64,000 nucleotides of DNA from Bacteroidota bacterium (lineage in GTDB: Bacteria; Bacteroidota; Bacteroidia; Bacteroidales; FEN-979): positions 1 through 64,000 of the forward strand of contig JAPLDJ010000020.1 of assembly GCA_026391805.1 (NCBI GenBank), in the 5' to 3' direction. Below, piece after piece: positions 54,717 to 62,564 of the stretch. Below the pieces are notes generated by a model. It ran no database searches and had not been told where the DNA came from. It worked only from the letters and a program-made list of their open reading frames with translations. Each line of letters opens with the position of its first letter. The stretch's first letter is position 1. A program made the position numbers and the translations under genes.

Positions 54717-55746
54717 TCAGATTCTTGTTAAAGGACAACATGATCAGTGATAAACTTCCGACAATAAAAATCATGACCGTCTGCGCGGTCCAGGCAATCC
54801 AGCCCATGGCCAGGCCCGTTGTCCTGGCAATGCCATACAGTATCAGTGTTTCCTGGATGATGGCAGGGTAAAGTCCGATCCCCCCCGGGGTGATCATAAT
54901 CCCGATGCTTCCGAGCACAAGCGATGACAACCCGGCTCCCGGCGACAATGAACTTGTGGAAGCAAAACAGAAAAAGCAGACATACACCATCAGGAAATAG
55001 AGAAACCAGATAAGCAGGGAATACAGGATGAAAAGAACCGGTTTGCGGATCAGTCCAAGGGATTTAAAACCCTCCCAGAATCCAAGGATCAGGTGGATGA
55101 TCTTCTGGTAGATCTTGCTTTTACCGATCTTCTTACGGAACAGAATGAAAAACAGTACAAGAATAACAACGACCAATACAAGACCTGCAATAATTAGCGG
55201 ATTGGAAAGTGGATTGATGAATTTCCCATGAAGCCCGGGATAGACATTTTTATCAAGGTAATCATGGATGGTTCCGATCTGCGTTGCAATGGTGAGAAGG
55301 AACAGGAGGAAGAAAATGATCAGATCCAGCGCCCGTTCGGTGACCACGGTCCCGAACGATTTGTTGAACGGGATCTTCTCATACCGTGCAAGGATGCCGC
55401 AACGGGTCACCTCTCCGAGACGCGGGAATGCCATGTTGGCGAAATAGCCGACCATCACGGCATAGAACGTATTCTTAAATGAGGGCGCGTAGCCCATGGG
55501 TTCGAAGAACATCATCCAGCGCAGGGTTCTCAGGATATGGCTTGTGATCCCCAGGATGATGGCTAGAATAACCCAGTTGTAATTGGCGATCCGGAATGAA
55601 TGAATGATCTCATGACGTTCATCCGCTGAAAGGTTTCTTACCGAAAGCCAGATAATAAGAATTCCCAGCCCCAGGAAGAAAATGAATTTGACAGTGGTGA
55701 GGAATTTATTCCTGAGGGGGGTGGATTCAGCGCTGAAGAATGCCAT
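54703..55746 (-). CDS. Lysylphosphatidylglycerol synthase / UPF0104 transmembrane protein
   Basis: 347 residues with about eight membrane helices and the GEVTRCGILARYEKIP segment typical of the flippase-like TM domain family (AglD, YbhN). Without the catalytic aminoacyl-transfer domain, members are thought to move lipids or lipid-linked sugars; the cargo is unknown. Its start overlaps the panD stop by 1 nt (TAATG). Confidence 0.88.
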   Translation of the reverse strand: MAFFSAESTPLRNKFLTTVKFIFFLGLGILIIWLSVRNLSADERHEIIHSFRIANYNWVILAIILGITSHILRTLRWMMFFEPMGYAPSFKNTFYAVMVGYFANMAFPRLGEVTRCGILARYEKIPFNKSFGTVVTERALDLIIFFLLFLLTIATQIGTIHDYLDKNVYPGLHGKFINPLSNPLIIAGLVLVVVILVLFFILFRKKIGKSKIYQKIIHLILGFWEGFKSLGLIRKPVLFILYSLLIWFLYFLMVYVCFFCFASTSSLSPGAGLSSLVLGSIGIMITPGGIGLYPAIIQETLILYGIARTTGLAMGWIAWTAQTVMIFIVGSLSLIMLSFNKNLNEQA

Positions 55747-56114
55747 TATCTGCGTTTTTTACCCTTCGGTATCCGGTTGTTCTTGTCGGGAAATACCAGC
55801 TGAGGCTTGAATTTTTTCGCTTCTTCAAAATCCATCATGGCATAGGAGGCAATAATGGTGATATCGCCGGCAACAAACTTCCGCGCCGCGGCGCCATTGA
55901 GACAAATGATCCCGCTTCCCTTCTTCCCTTTGATCACATAGGTCTCGATCCGCTCGCCATTATTGATGTTCAACACATGAACCTTCTCGAATTCGATCAG
56001 GTTGGCAGCCTTCATCAGATCCTCGTCGATCGTGATGCTGCCGATATAATTGATATCCGCCTGGGTCACTGTGGCCCTGTGGATCTTGGATTTCAAAATT
56101 TCAATCTGCATCAT
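55746..56114 (-). CDS. panD: Aspartate 1-decarboxylase proenzyme
   Basis: 122 residues starting [20 protein letters not shown]. Self-cleavage is at Gly-Ser in YIGSITID; if the second Met is used, it is Gly24-Ser25, as in the well-studied enzyme, which makes the second ATG (56111) as likely. Cleavage creates the pyruvoyl cofactor. It forms beta-alanine for pantothenate, and panC is adjacent upstream. Confidence 0.95.
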   Translation of the reverse strand: MMQIEILKSKIHRATVTQADINYIGSITIDEDLMKAANLIEFEKVHVLNINNGERIETYVIKGKKGSGIICLNGAAARKFVAGDITIIASYAMMDFEEAKKFKPQLVFPDKNNRIPKGKKRR

Positions 56115-56123
56115 GCGGCAAAA

Positions 56124-56972
56124 TTACGAAAAAAGTTCAATATTGTCGATCAGTCTCACATCTCCAAGAAAAACGGCTGTACAGGTGATGGCATTGTTTT
56201 TTTCTTTCCAGCTGCCGATCGGATGCAGATCATCCTTATCCACAATCTCAAGATATTCAACCTGGAAAAGGGAATTTGAATTGATCTTCCGTATGGCCCA
56301 TTGTTTCAGCTCCTTCACCGGCATTTCTCCTGCTTTATCCCTCACTTTGCAGAGGGTTTCGTAAATCATTGGTGCCACCTCCCGTTCGCCGATGGTCAGG
56401 CGGAGGTTGCGTGAGCTCATGGCCAGCCCGTCATGCTCCCGGAGGGTTGGGCCGGGAATGATCTGAATGCGAAGGTTAAGTTCAGAGACCATGTGTTGGA
56501 TGATCAGCAACTGCTGGTAATCCTTCTTTCCGAAGTAGGCTTTGTCTGGATTTACGATATCGAACAGCTGCTTTACAACGATGGCGACTCCTTTGAAATG
56601 CCCGGGTCGGAATTTCCCTTCCAGCACCCGGTCGAGCCGGCCGAGATTAAGGTTCAGTTCAGGGATGCCACCAGGGTAAACTTCCTCTTCTGTCGGCACG
56701 AAAACATAATTGCAGTCGACCGATAGAAGAAGGCGCAGGTCCTCATTAAGGTTGCGCGGGTATTTCTCAAGGTCCTGTTTCTGGTTGAACTGGATGGGGT
56801 TGACAAAGATGCTGCAAACGGTAATGTCGTTGTGCTTTTTGGATTCTTCCAACAGGGAGAGATGTCCTTCATGCAATGCCCCCATGGTAGGAACAAACCC
56901 GACCGATCTGCCGGTGTCACGTTCCTTTTTAAGTACCCTGACCAGCTCTTTTGTAATGGAAAATGTTTTCAT
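56124..56972 (-). CDS. panC: Pantothenate synthetase
   Basis: 282 residues. GFVPTMGALHEGHLSLL holds the nucleotide-binding HxGH motif, and SIFVNPIQFN, EGKFRPGHFKGVAIVV and FGKKDYQQL follow. It joins pantoate and beta-alanine with ATP. First gene of the minus-strand panC-panD-flippase-rfaE2-radA-PPOX run; panD begins 9 nt after it. Confidence 0.96.
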   Translation of the reverse strand: MKTFSITKELVRVLKKERDTGRSVGFVPTMGALHEGHLSLLEESKKHNDITVCSIFVNPIQFNQKQDLEKYPRNLNEDLRLLLSVDCNYVFVPTEEEVYPGGIPELNLNLGRLDRVLEGKFRPGHFKGVAIVVKQLFDIVNPDKAYFGKKDYQQLLIIQHMVSELNLRIQIIPGPTLREHDGLAMSSRNLRLTIGEREVAPMIYETLCKVRDKAGEMPVKELKQWAIRKINSNSLFQVEYLEIVDKDDLHPIGSWKEKNNAITCTAVFLGDVRLIDNIELFS

Positions 56973-57047
56973 TTACACCTGGGTCAATGTATGGGGCCTT
57001 CAAAATGCGCAGTCAAAAGTAGCACTATTTATAGGAATCCTCCAAAT

Positions 57048-57078
57048 AAAAAGGTTCCGGGATACCCGGAACCTTTTT
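57048..57078 (-). terminator. Bidirectional hairpin terminator after amt
   Basis: Perfect 14-bp stem (arms AAAAAGGTTCCGGG and CCCGGAACCTTTTT) with a 3-nt loop and T/A runs at both ends. Placed to stop amt transcription before panC. Confidence 0.85.
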
Positions 57079-57093
57079 ATGGTAAATCTTTTT

Positions 57094-57130
57094 CAGCCCC
57101 TCCCATCTAAGGGAAGGGGTGATGTGGTGG
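57094..57130 (+). repeat. C/G-rich dispersed repeat, diverged third copy
   Basis: CCCCTCCC, 6-nt loop, GGGAAGGGG, then GATGTGGTGG. It resembles the reverse complement of the G-rich repeats at 39641 and 44343. It lies just after the amt stop codon, between amt and its terminator. Confidence 0.45.
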
Positions 57131-57140
57131 ATCATTAAGA

Positions 57141-58370
57141 TCAGAGACTTCCTTCGTCGTAAGCCTTTTCACCATGAAGCGCAATATCAAGCCCCAGTTT
57201 TTCATCCTGCTCTGTGACCCTCACGCGTACAACCAGGTTTATCAGCGCGAGCATAATGTATGTGAACACGAATGCGTAGGCGCTTGCAGCCACCACGGTG
57301 ATCAGCTGCTTCAGGAAAAATGAGGATTCTCCGAAGGCAAGCCCGTTAACCGTAACTGCGGGATTGATCAGCTTGCTTGCAAATACACCGAGGAGGATCG
57401 TTCCGAGGAGACCTCCCACACCGTGAACGCCCCAGACATCCAGGGCATCATCCCATTTCATTCGGTTTTTCCACTGCACGGCGAAGTAACACATTAAACC
57501 TGCTGCAATACCAATGATCGGCGAGGCCCAGAGGGGAACGAACCCGGCACAGGGGGTGATGGTTGCCAGTCCGGCGATCGACCCGGTAAGCAGGCCAAGC
57601 AGTTTCGGCCTCCCTTCACGGATCCATTCAATAACGACCCATGCAACCGTGGCAAAAGAAGCGGCAATGTCCGTGTTCAGGAAGGCAATGGCCGTGATAT
57701 TGTCGACCTGCAATTCGCTTCCGGCATTGAATCCATACCATCCGAACCACAGCAAACCCGATCCTATGGCAACGAGCGGGATGCTGTTCGGGGTGGAATT
57801 TTTATCGACGCGTGCACCGATGTAAAATACCGATGCCAGGGCTGCGAAACCGGCTGTAGCATGAACAACAATACCGCCTGCAAAATCGAGAACCCCCCAC
57901 TCAGCAAGAAGTCCGCCACCCCAGATCATATGAACGAACGGGTAATAGACCAGGATCTGCCAGGCCGTGAGAAAGATCATGTAAGCCTTGAAGGTGACCC
58001 GGTTCGTGAAAGCCCCGGTGATCAAGGCAGGAGTGATGATGGCGAACATCATCTGGTAGGCAATAAAAACAATTTCAGGGATCTTACCGTTCCCGGCATA
58101 AGCAGAATTAAGTGTAATCCCGTGCAGAAAGGCTTTTTCAAAATTTCCGAAAAAACCTCCGGCGCCGCCACTGAAGCACAACGAATACCCGAATGCGAAC
58201 CACAAAACCGTGGTCCAGCCGAGTGAAGCAAAACTCTGGATCATGATCCCCAGGATGTTTCGTTTGGTCGCGAGGCCTCCGTAGAAGAAGGCCAGCGCTG
58301 GTGTCATAAGCATTACAAGGCTTGCCGATAATAGCATAAACCCTGTGGAGCCGGTATCAAATTGTCCCAT
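57141..58370 (-). CDS. amt: Ammonium transporter
   Basis: 409 residues, about eleven membrane helices, no signal peptide cleavage apparent. Segments WFAFGYSLCFSGG, FAGGIVVHATAGFAAL and WGVHGVGGLLGTILLG match the Amt/MEP family, including the twin-His positions. It takes up ammonium when scarce. No glnK/PII gene is next to it; a porin-like gene lies 56 nt upstream on the same strand. Confidence 0.96.
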   Translation of the reverse strand: MGQFDTGSTGFMLLSASLVMLMTPALAFFYGGLATKRNILGIMIQSFASLGWTTVLWFAFGYSLCFSGGAGGFFGNFEKAFLHGITLNSAYAGNGKIPEIVFIAYQMMFAIITPALITGAFTNRVTFKAYMIFLTAWQILVYYPFVHMIWGGGLLAEWGVLDFAGGIVVHATAGFAALASVFYIGARVDKNSTPNSIPLVAIGSGLLWFGWYGFNAGSELQVDNITAIAFLNTDIAASFATVAWVVIEWIREGRPKLLGLLTGSIAGLATITPCAGFVPLWASPIIGIAAGLMCYFAVQWKNRMKWDDALDVWGVHGVGGLLGTILLGVFASKLINPAVTVNGLAFGESSFFLKQLITVVAASAYAFVFTYIMLALINLVVRVRVTEQDEKLGLDIALHGEKAYDEGSL

Positions 58371-58426
58371 AAGAATTGAATTAAAAGTGATTGAAAATTG
58401 AAAGAGTTGTTATAATGGAATGTTGA

Positions 58427-59227
58427 TTAAAGCGTGATCCCGAAAACAAAAAATATGTTCTCAAGCTGTGGATTGGCAATGATGGAAGTATAAACCGGCA
58501 GTCCGAACTTCTCTGTGATCCGGATCGTTTTTGAAACGGTAATCCCTGCATTTACAACTCCTCCGTAAGGGCCATAAATGGCCGAACCGAAAGGAATCCC
58601 CCCAACGAAGGGTTTCACACCGATCCCTTTTACCGTAAACGGATAGGAAAGCTCGAAATAGGTCGAATAGTTGTTTTTTGTTCCCAGTCCGTATATTCCG
58701 GTGCTGTCTTTTCCTTTGTCAGCCCCGTAAACCATTGTTCCGGCAAAGAACTGAAGCGGAAATTTTTCAGGGCCGTTGAATGTGAGCGAAGCTTCAAAAA
58801 CATGACCGGTCTTGTTATTTTCGTAATTGAAGTAATGGTTAAACTCATTCGGGGTGACCCCGTTCGGGAAGAAATAATCGGTGATGCCGACCGTAAACCA
58901 TTTGAACGTATAGGAAACAGAGGGATCAAATTCCGCATAGTTCCCGTTATTGGGGTTGTAAATGAAACCATAGGATCCCCAGGCACCGATTTTAAAACCT
59001 GCCACAGAAAAGGAAACATTGGGCTGGATGGCGGGGGAGTTCCCGTAATCCTTGCCACGCCAGATGTACCTGCTGACCAGATCAGCACCAAGGCTGAATT
59101 GAGGAGGGTTGTCGGAATTTTTAGCGTTCACCCCGGTACTGTCGGTCTGGGAAAACGCAGGACTGACCAGAAGGGAAACAAAAAACATGGTCAGCGTCAA
59201 CAGGTAAGCCTTAAGTCGTCTGCTCAT
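58427..59227 (-). CDS. TorF/Gcw_chp-type putative outer-membrane protein
   Basis: 266 residues with a signal peptide (about 1-26, PAFSQ). The mature part opens with FSLGADLVSRYIWRGKDYGNSPAIQP, the sequence signature of the Gcw_chp family of putative porins, and ends FFVFGITL. Located 56 nt upstream of amt on the same strand, so likely cotranscribed with it; a role in ammonium or nitrogen-limited growth is inference. A perfect palindrome precedes the gene. Confidence 0.8.
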   Translation of the reverse strand: MSRRLKAYLLTLTMFFVSLLVSPAFSQTDSTGVNAKNSDNPPQFSLGADLVSRYIWRGKDYGNSPAIQPNVSFSVAGFKIGAWGSYGFIYNPNNGNYAEFDPSVSYTFKWFTVGITDYFFPNGVTPNEFNHYFNYENNKTGHVFEASLTFNGPEKFPLQFFAGTMVYGADKGKDSTGIYGLGTKNNYSTYFELSYPFTVKGIGVKPFVGGIPFGSAIYGPYGGVVNAGITVSKTIRITEKFGLPVYTSIIANPQLENIFFVFGITL

Positions 59228-59243
59228 AGAAGTAACACTAGAT

Positions 59244-59261
59244 CTGTTAAAATTTTAACAG
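59244..59261. promoter_or_regulatory. Perfect 18-bp palindrome upstream of the porin-amt operon
   Basis: CTGTTAAAATTTTAACAG, 16 nt before the start codon on the minus strand. Its size and position suit a dimeric regulator operator. No promoter box was recognised beside it. Confidence 0.5.
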
Positions 59262-59353
59262 GGCAATGTTACCGCCAATAAAAATCTTGTACAATCCCGT
59301 AAAGTACTGATATTGAAATAAGAGAAACACGTATGTTTAGAAGGAGGGCCGAT

Positions 59354-59438
59354 GTCAGAAGTCTGAGGACTGAGATCTGAAAAATCTGTGTAACCTGTGT
59401 AATCTGTGGTGAAATTTGAGGATAGAGAATAGAGGATG
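59354..59438 (+). repeat. Cluster of short-period arrays between response regulator and porin genes
   Basis: Four 7-nt units (GTCAGAA, GTCTGAG, GACTGAG, ATCTGAA; 59354-59381), three 9-nt units (ATCTGTGTA and variants; 59384-59410), then three 7-nt units (GAGGATA, GAGAATA, GAGGATG; 59418-59438). Confidence 0.7.
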
Positions 59439-59479
59439 GAAAAAGTTGCAGGGATGGGTCTCTGAGGCGTGGGCGATAT

Positions 59480-60139
59480 TTAAATTTCCACAATTTTATT
59501 GCGGATGGCGAATTTAACCATCTCAACGGTCGATTTCAGCCCGAGTTTCCGCATGATGTGGTTCTTGTGGGTTTCAACCGTCCGGATGCTGATGCCAAGT
59601 TTATCGCCGATCTCCTTGTTGATGAATCCCTCAGCGTAAAGTTTGAGGATCTCAATTTCCCGGCAGGTCAGAAGCTCTTCGGGTTTTACCGCGGGCTTCT
59701 CTTCATCACTGGCCCGCTTGACATAGCTTTTCAACATGATCTTCGAGATGGAATCCCCGTAATATTCCCCGCCATTCCGGATGGCGATGATGGCTTCCAC
59801 GAGTTCATCCCGCGTGGTGTTCTTTGGCAGGTATCCTTTGGCTCCGGCTTTCAGAGCATTAAAAATGAATTCCTCATTGTTGTACATGGAAAGGATCAGG
59901 ACCCTTATCCCTGGGTGCGAGCAGCAGATCTTCTTCGTTAGTTCGATCCCTGAAACGCCGGGCAGCGAAATGTCCATGATCAGCAAGTCCGGCTTAAGGG
60001 TATCCAGTTTTGAGAACAATTCCTCACCGTCGGCAGCTTCGCCAATGATGGAAATTTCCGGGATGCCCCCGAGCAGGGCCTTGATCCCGTCCCTGACCAG
60101 CTGATGATCATCTACTAGAATGATTTTGATCTTTTCCAT
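59480..60139 (-). CDS. NarL/FixJ-type response regulator
   Basis: 219 residues. Receiver 1-120 with VDDH (9-12) and phospho-acceptor Asp56 (IMDISLPG), then a LuxR HTH (about 150-215, LTCREIEILKLYAEGFINKEIGDKLGIS). Follows the histidine kinase gene by a single nucleotide, so the two are a pair. Targets are unknown; the porin-amt operon lies next downstream on the same strand. Confidence 0.92.
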   Translation of the reverse strand: MEKIKIILVDDHQLVRDGIKALLGGIPEISIIGEAADGEELFSKLDTLKPDLLIMDISLPGVSGIELTKKICCSHPGIRVLILSMYNNEEFIFNALKAGAKGYLPKNTTRDELVEAIIAIRNGGEYYGDSISKIMLKSYVKRASDEEKPAVKPEELLTCREIEILKLYAEGFINKEIGDKLGISIRTVETHKNHIMRKLGLKSTVEMVKFAIRNKIVEI

Positions 60140-60140
60140 A

Positions 60141-61985
60141 TTAAAAGGCAGGTATGTTGATCTCTATGGTGGTTCCTTTTTCGGCTGCAGAAGCGATGTC
60201 GATGGTTCCCTGCAAAAGGGCGACGCGGTTGCGCATGTTGTGGAGGCCGTTCCCTTTTTCAAAGGCTTTATCTTCCCTGTCAAACCCTTTGCCGTCATCC
60301 CGGATGATAAAGGTAACATTATCTTCCTTTCTTGCCAGGATCAGTTCGACTTCTTTTGCAGCGGAATGCCGGATGATGTTGTTCAGCGCCTCCTGGGCGA
60401 TCCGGTAAAGGTAGGTTGTGATCCTGGTGCTGATCTGTTCAGGTTGCCCGTCGGCTCTGAAACGGATCACAATTCCGGTATGCTCTTCGGTTTCTTCGCA
60501 AAGATTTTTTAGTGCGATGACGATGCCGAACACTTCAAGAACGGAAGGCATCAGGTTGTTGGAAATTCTGCGGATCTCGTCGATGGTCCGGTCAGACTGG
60601 TCTTTCAGAACGTTTATCTGTTCCTTGATTTCCTTGTCATCCAGGTAAAGAAGGCTTTCCATCCGGAGTTTCTGGGCGACCAGGGATTGCCCGATCCCGT
60701 CATGGAGCTCACGCGAAAGCCTTTGGCGTTCCTGTTCTTCAGCATCGATCACGGATCTGATCCTGCCCATCCGCTCGGATTGCAGCTCGGTGGTTTTTTC
60801 TTCGATCTGACGCGACATGGAATTGAATGCACGCGTCAGCGATCCGATCTCATCGTTCGACCTGACCGGTATTTCGATGTTGTACTCGCCCTTTCCGACC
60901 TTCAGCACGGCTTCTTTCAGCTGATCAATGGGACGCGTGATCCGTTTGGAAATGATAAAGACAAAAAAGAAAAAGATGACCGAGATCAGGGTGCTCAGGA
61001 GCACCAGGCTGTTACGCATCCGGGAGATCGGGATCATGGCTTCCTTCAGGTCGATCTCCGCCAGGATGAACCACTTCAGGCCCGGGATGGCAATGCTGCT
61101 GTAGGATGAAAGCACGGGGATAAAACGATAATCAACGGTTTCGCTCTGTCCTTCTTCGCCATGGATCGCACTGATCACAGGCTTTGTCATGACGCGTGTC
61201 CGGAGGATGGAATTATGGATAAAACGGGAATCAGATCTCATCCTGTAATCGATCCCGACCAGGTAGGTTTCGCCCGTCCGGCCCAGGCCGTTCCCAGGAT
61301 CCTTGTTCAGCATGATCCGGTTGATGGCGTCGGGCGGCAGTTCCAGGATGATCCAACCAGCCATATGTCCATTTCTGGAGAAAACAGGTGCCTCCATGAA
61401 CATCTTCACTTTGCCTGAAACAGGATCAAGGCTTTCATCAAGGATCGTGACACTACCTGCAGTGTCGCTTCCCGAAAGCCCCGGACCGTTATATTCCCTG
61501 CCGTTCCTGATCCCGCTGCCTGCGGTATGACCGGAGATAAAATTTTTGCTGATCCCGGTAATGGTCAGGCTTGTAAAATACCCGGTCAACGACTTATATT
61601 TATCAAGAAATTCCGAAAAGCCCTGTTGAAATTCCGGTTTGGAGAATTTATCGCATTGCTCCGCCAGAACCCGCGTATCATCGGATCCCGCCAGCAGCAA
61701 CACGTCCTTTATCCGGTCCTTGAAGAAGATCTCAACCTGGCTTTTTTTTGCAATCCGCAGTGACGTCAGCTGGTCGAAGGTGCGGCTCATCAAAGCCTGC
61801 TGGGTGCTTTTATAGGAATAGATGCTGATAAGGAAGATGGTGCCGAGGCCGAGGCACAGAAAATAGAGGATAAGTTTCTCGCTGAGGGTGACGCTTTTCA
61901 ACTGAAAATTGCTACTTTTGGTTTGTGGCTTCCGGATAACCGGGAGCAGAAGGGATTTCAAATACGGTAATGACCTGAAAAACAT
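60141..61985 (-). CDS. Sensor histidine kinase, cache-type periplasmic domain, HisKA_3
   Basis: 614 residues from ATG 61985. Membrane helix near 38-57, a periplasmic Cache-like sensor region to about 315, second helix (about 320-345), HAMP (SKRITRPIDQLKEAV), a coiled coil, then HisKA_3 with phospho-acceptor His in EEQERQRLSRELHDGIGQSL and an ATPase domain (DDGKGFDRE). The kinase for the adjacent regulator. The ATG overlaps the flavodoxin start by 2 nt; TTG at 61901 is an alternative start that removes 28 residues before the first helix. Confidence 0.88.
   Translation of the reverse strand: MFFRSLPYLKSLLLPVIRKPQTKSSNFQLKSVTLSEKLILYFLCLGLGTIFLISIYSYKSTQQALMSRTFDQLTSLRIAKKSQVEIFFKDRIKDVLLLAGSDDTRVLAEQCDKFSKPEFQQGFSEFLDKYKSLTGYFTSLTITGISKNFISGHTAGSGIRNGREYNGPGLSGSDTAGSVTILDESLDPVSGKVKMFMEAPVFSRNGHMAGWIILELPPDAINRIMLNKDPGNGLGRTGETYLVGIDYRMRSDSRFIHNSILRTRVMTKPVISAIHGEEGQSETVDYRFIPVLSSYSSIAIPGLKWFILAEIDLKEAMIPISRMRNSLVLLSTLISVIFFFFVFIISKRITRPIDQLKEAVLKVGKGEYNIEIPVRSNDEIGSLTRAFNSMSRQIEEKTTELQSERMGRIRSVIDAEEQERQRLSRELHDGIGQSLVAQKLRMESLLYLDDKEIKEQINVLKDQSDRTIDEIRRISNNLMPSVLEVFGIVIALKNLCEETEEHTGIVIRFRADGQPEQISTRITTYLYRIAQEALNNIIRHSAAKEVELILARKEDNVTFIIRDDGKGFDREDKAFEKGNGLHNMRNRVALLQGTIDIASAAEKGTTIEINIPAF
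61913..61920 (+). promoter_or_regulatory. Candidate -7 box (TACTTTTG) for flavodoxin
   Basis: 64 nt before the flavodoxin ATG, inside the 5' end of the divergent kinase gene if that starts at 61985. No -33 match. Confidence 0.35.
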
Positions 61986-62490
61986 GGCAAATATCGGGAT
62001 ATTTTACGGCTCCACCACCGGCAACACGGAAAAAGTTGCGAACCTCATTCAGCAGGCTTTCGGTGAAGACAATGCCGGCATTTATAATGTGGATATTACG
62101 GAACCGGAGGATATTCAGAAATATCCCTGGATCATTTTCGGGGTTTCGACCTGGGGTGTGAGTGATCTGCAGGATGATTTTGAGGATTTTCTCGAGGTCC
62201 TTGAAAAAGTTGATTTTTCAGGAAAGAAAGTGGCCCTTTTCGGGCTTGGAGACCAGAGTACTTATACCGATTCCTTCGTCGATGCAATGGGCATTCTTTA
62301 CGAATGGCTGAAGAAAAGAGGGGTGAAAATTGTGGGATTCGTTTCCCGCAAAGGTTACAGCTTCACAGGCTCCATGGCCCTGGTCAAAGGAAATCTTGTC
62401 GGACTTGCCATCGACGAGGAATTTGAAAGCGATCTCACAGGCGAACGGGTAAAATTCTGGGTAGAAGAGTTAAAGAAAGAGTTTGTCTAG
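61984..62490 (+). CDS. Flavodoxin
   Basis: 168 residues from the ATG at 61984; a longer upstream frame lacks flavodoxin sequence. FMN phosphate loop GIFYGSTTGNTEKVA, then IFGVSTWGVSDLQDDFEDF and FGLGDQSTYTDSFVDAMG, the long-chain flavodoxin pattern. A soluble electron carrier that often replaces ferredoxin under iron limitation. Divergent from the kinase gene. Confidence 0.93.
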   Translation: MANIGIFYGSTTGNTEKVANLIQQAFGEDNAGIYNVDITEPEDIQKYPWIIFGVSTWGVSDLQDDFEDFLEVLEKVDFSGKKVALFGLGDQSTYTDSFVDAMGILYEWLKKRGVKIVGFVSRKGYSFTGSMALVKGNLVGLAIDEEFESDLTGERVKFWVEELKKEFV

Positions 62491-62539
62491 GCGCTTTGCG
62501 CCTAGCGCTAAGCGCAAAGCGCTATGCATTAAGCGATAC
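62491..62539 (+). repeat. GCGCNNN heptanucleotide array after flavodoxin
   Basis: Begins on the base after the TAG stop. Five exact GCGCNNN units (TTT, CTA, TAA, AAA, TAT), then two GCATTAA/GCGATAC variants. Units 1-2 and 4-5 also form a perfect inverted repeat, arms GCGCTTTGCGC and GCGCAAAGCGC around a 10-nt loop, which may act as a terminator hairpin although no T run follows. Confidence 0.85.
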
Positions 62540-62564
62540 GTGTAACTGCTAAAACTAAAACGAA

